Source: an uncultured Caryophanales bacterium
Lineage (GTDB): Bacteria > Bacillota_I > Bacilli_A > RF39 > UBA660
Length of the DNA stretch: 5,811 nucleotides
Reading direction: 5' to 3'
NCBI GenBank assembly: GCA_947303225.1
Contig: CAMYXG010000079.1
Location: forward strand, 1-5,811
Shown: piece after piece, positions 4,768 to 5,811 of the stretch
Numbering within the stretch: position 1 is the first letter of the stretch
Layout of the letters: every line of letters begins with the position of its first letter
Notes under the pieces: model-generated
Database searches by the model: none
What the model was told of the DNA's origin: nothing
The model's input: the letters and a program-made list of their open reading frames with translations, nothing else
Made by a program: the position numbers and the translations under genes

Positions 4768-4941
4768 ATGTATCAATGTTATCCTTTAATACTAAGTTTA
4801 ACAGACACAATCAATGATTGGAATGAGAAAATAAATGCCTTTGCATCTTCTCATATGGATAATGTATTTGTAGGGGCTGCTGCTGTAGGAGTAATATTTA
4901 TAGTTGCTGCTTGGGGAATTAATACATTAAATAAGAGATAA
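4768..4941 (+). CDS. Small single-span membrane protein, 57 residues
   Basis: I do not recognise a family. The frame starts MYQCYPLILS, has an amphipathic or polar stretch (residues 11-31), a single hydrophobic span at about 33-50 (VFVGAAAVGVIFIVAAWG) and ends with a short basic tail NTLNKR. GAGGAGG at 4754-4760, a near-perfect ribosome binding site seven bases before the ATG, sits inside the last codons of the DUF308-like gene, and only two bases separate the genes. Translational coupling is therefore likely. A Rho-independent terminator begins at its stop codon, so the pair forms a closed two-gene operon. A role as partner or regulator of the larger membrane protein is inference from position only. 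Confidence 0.8.
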   Translation: MYQCYPLILSLTDTINDWNEKINAFASSHMDNVFVGAAAVGVIFIVAAWGINTLNKR

Positions 4942-4961
4942 AAGCCTAAAAGGCTTTTTTT
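4941..4961 (+). terminator. Terminator of the membrane-protein operon
   Basis: AAAGCCT, loop AAA, AGGCTTT, followed by a further run of T. The stem begins at the last base of the preceding stop codon. Confidence 0.85.
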
Positions 4962-4963
4962 AT

Positions 4964-4992
4964 TTGAAAAAACAAGAAAAAAAAAGTATAAT
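4964..4992 (+). promoter_or_regulatory. Promoter of the ntdp/ygaC-like gene
   Basis: TTGAAA (4964-4969), a 17-base spacer and a perfect TATAAT (4987-4992). It begins directly after the preceding terminator and would start transcription near 4999, about 15 bases before the ATG. Confidence 0.75.
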
Positions 4993-5013
4993 AAAAAAGG
5001 ACGTGGTAATAGA

Positions 5014-5553
5014 ATGGATATAGAAAAATTAGAGATAGGAAAAAAATATGAAATCCATGGATATAAACATGATGGTAAAATTCATCGCTCCTGGGATGAA
5101 GCTGTTCTTTTGGAAATACATGATGATTATTTAATCTTTGGAAATGAAAAAACGAAAGTAACAGAATCAGACGGAAGAACATGGAGAACAAAAGAACCTG
5201 CAGTCTTGTATTTCTTCTATAAAGACTGGTATAACATAATAGGTCAATATAAAAAGAATGGAATATATTATTATTGTAATATGGCATCACCATTTATAAT
5301 AGAAGAAAATACGATTAAATATATAGACTATGATTTAGATTTAAGAGTATTCCCTGATGGAAGTTTTAAAGTACTAGATCGTGGAGAATACAAATATCAT
5401 AAAAGTATTATGAGTTATCCAGAAAGAATCGATAAGATTTTAAAATATGAACTAACAAATCTAATCAATATGGTAAGAGAAAAAAGATTAGCTTTCAAAC
5501 CAGGAGTAGTAGAGCATTATTGTAATCTTTATACAGAAAAAAAAGAAAAATAG
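5014..5553 (+). CDS. ntdp: Nucleoside tri-/diphosphate phosphatase, DUF402 family (Ntdp/YgaC-like)
   Basis: The 179-residue protein aligns along its whole length with my recollection of Bacillus subtilis YgaC and Staphylococcus aureus Ntdp, members of the DUF402 family that remove phosphate from nucleoside tri- and diphosphates with divalent metal. Diagnostic blocks are IHGYKHDGKIHRSWDE (14-29), VTESDGRTWRTKEPAVLYF (49-67), YYYCNMASPF (85-94) and IDYDLDLRVFPDG (104-116), where the Asp cluster belongs to the metal and phosphate site. It is a soluble cytosolic enzyme with no signal or membrane span. The start is the first ATG, 15 bases after the predicted transcription start. Its ribosome binding site is unusual, either AAGGA 11 bases upstream or GTGGT six bases upstream. 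It has its own promoter and terminator. Physiological substrate is unknown here. Confidence 0.9.
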   Translation: MDIEKLEIGKKYEIHGYKHDGKIHRSWDEAVLLEIHDDYLIFGNEKTKVTESDGRTWRTKEPAVLYFFYKDWYNIIGQYKKNGIYYYCNMASPFIIEENTIKYIDYDLDLRVFPDGSFKVLDRGEYKYHKSIMSYPERIDKILKYELTNLINMVREKRLAFKPGVVEHYCNLYTEKKEK

Positions 5554-5555
5554 TA

Positions 5556-5595
5556 AAAAAAAGACAAATTTTATAGTAAATATTTGTCTTTTTTT
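5556..5595 (+). terminator. Terminator of the ntdp/ygaC-like gene
   Basis: Fourteen paired bases, with core AAGACAAAT (5561-5569) and ATTTGTCTT (5582-5590) extended by A and T runs, around an A+T-rich loop and ending in T. Three bases separate it from the stop codon. It could also act on the minus strand. Confidence 0.85.
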
Positions 5596-5656
5596 GATAT
5601 ATGAAAGGATTCTTTTTGTTACAAATAAAAATAAATAAAAAAAGTTTAAAAAAATA

Positions 5657-5684
5657 TTGTCGAAAAAAACAATTGATGTATAAG
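5657..5684 (+). promoter_or_regulatory. Weak upstream promoter candidate
   Basis: TTGTCG (5657-5662), a 16-base spacer and TATAAG (5679-5684). It would start a transcript near 5691, right at the hairpin at 5691-5736. Support is sequence resemblance only. Confidence 0.35.
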
Positions 5685-5690
5685 GAAATA

Positions 5691-5736
5691 AAAAAACAAC
5701 ACTACGTGGAGTGCCAAAAAAAAGTTGTATTTTTTT
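5691..5736 (+). terminator. Terminator-like hairpin between two promoters
   Basis: ACAAC (5696-5700) pairs with GTTGT (5724-5728), extended by an A-run facing a T-run with one bulged A. Inside, CACT (5700-5703) can pair with AGTG (5710-5713). A run of seven T follows. The short stem and large A-rich loop make it a less certain terminator than the others in this window. It may be an attenuator. Confidence 0.4.
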
Positions 5737-5737
5737 G

Positions 5738-5766
5738 TTGACAATTATAAATTCCTTTGTTATATT
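5738..5766 (+). promoter_or_regulatory. Strong sigma-A promoter at the right edge
   Basis: A perfect TTGACA (5738-5743), a 17-base spacer and TATATT (5761-5766). The transcript would begin near 5773 and leave the window. Only about 40 bases of it are visible, without a ribosome binding site, so a structural RNA or a gene with a long leader are both possible. Confidence 0.7.
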
Positions 5767-5811
5767 AAATGGGCAACTTGCGAGAAAAACCATGTAAAAT
5801 AATGAAAAGAA

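Noticed and set aside
4390..5793. Minus-strand open frames opposite the DUF308-like gene, ntdp and the right edge
   Set aside because: Translations are Phe/Ser-rich runs from the complement of A-rich coding DNA; none has a plausible start signal.
5802..5811. ATG-AAA-AGA considered as the start of rpmH (ribosomal protein L34)
   Set aside because: Only three codons are visible and there is no ribosome binding site in front; the resemblance is too short to use.
1..5811. CRISPR array, insertion-sequence inverted termini or transposase
   Set aside because: No regularly spaced repeats and no transposase-like protein were found on either strand.

Overview
The window comes from a low-GC Bacillota genome. 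The best fit is a gut-type Bacilli lineage (Erysipelotrichia or RF39/Mollicutes-like), judged from the very A+T-rich codon use, the style of the GpsA sequence, a YgaC/Ntdp-type DUF402 protein and many clean Rho-independent terminators. The genetic code looks standard: tryptophan is TGG, and the tRNA-Trp present has anticodon CCA. No species can be named from the sequence alone.

Layout. Positions 1-32 may hold the tail of a gene entering from the left, closed by a terminator at 31-60. Positions 60-620 carry no convincing protein gene but do carry unusual DNA: a GC-rich hairpin next to a perfect 11-bp inverted repeat, a candidate promoter, a decayed tRNA-Trp-like stretch, and a 62-bp near-exact copy of the front of tRNA-Trp (539-600). 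A complete tyrosine recombinase gene lies on the minus strand at 653-1681. Its leader holds a hairpin that can mask its ribosome binding site and, further up, a 56-bp structured inverted-repeat module. An intact tRNA-Trp with its own promoter and terminator follows on the minus strand (1876-1949). To the right is ordinary-looking chromosome: a minus-strand acidic protein with a LysM-like C-terminal segment, then plus-strand gpsA, an HdeD/DUF308-type membrane protein coupled to a 57-residue single-span membrane protein, and an Ntdp/YgaC-type nucleotide phosphatase. The right edge carries two candidate promoters separated by a terminator-like hairpin; what they drive lies beyond the window.

The most interesting part is the left third. 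The recombinase gene sits between two copies of the 5' portion of tRNA-Trp in INVERTED orientation (539-600 plus, 1892-1953 minus; 59 of 62 bases match, the first 44 exactly). Integration of a mobile element normally leaves DIRECT repeats. Recombination between these two sites in the anticodon region would flip the recombinase gene and move the 3' half of tRNA-Trp to the other side, leaving one intact tRNA-Trp in either orientation. An invertible, tRNA-preserving integrase cassette is therefore a concrete hypothesis. The alternative is a rearranged end of a larger element extending to the left.
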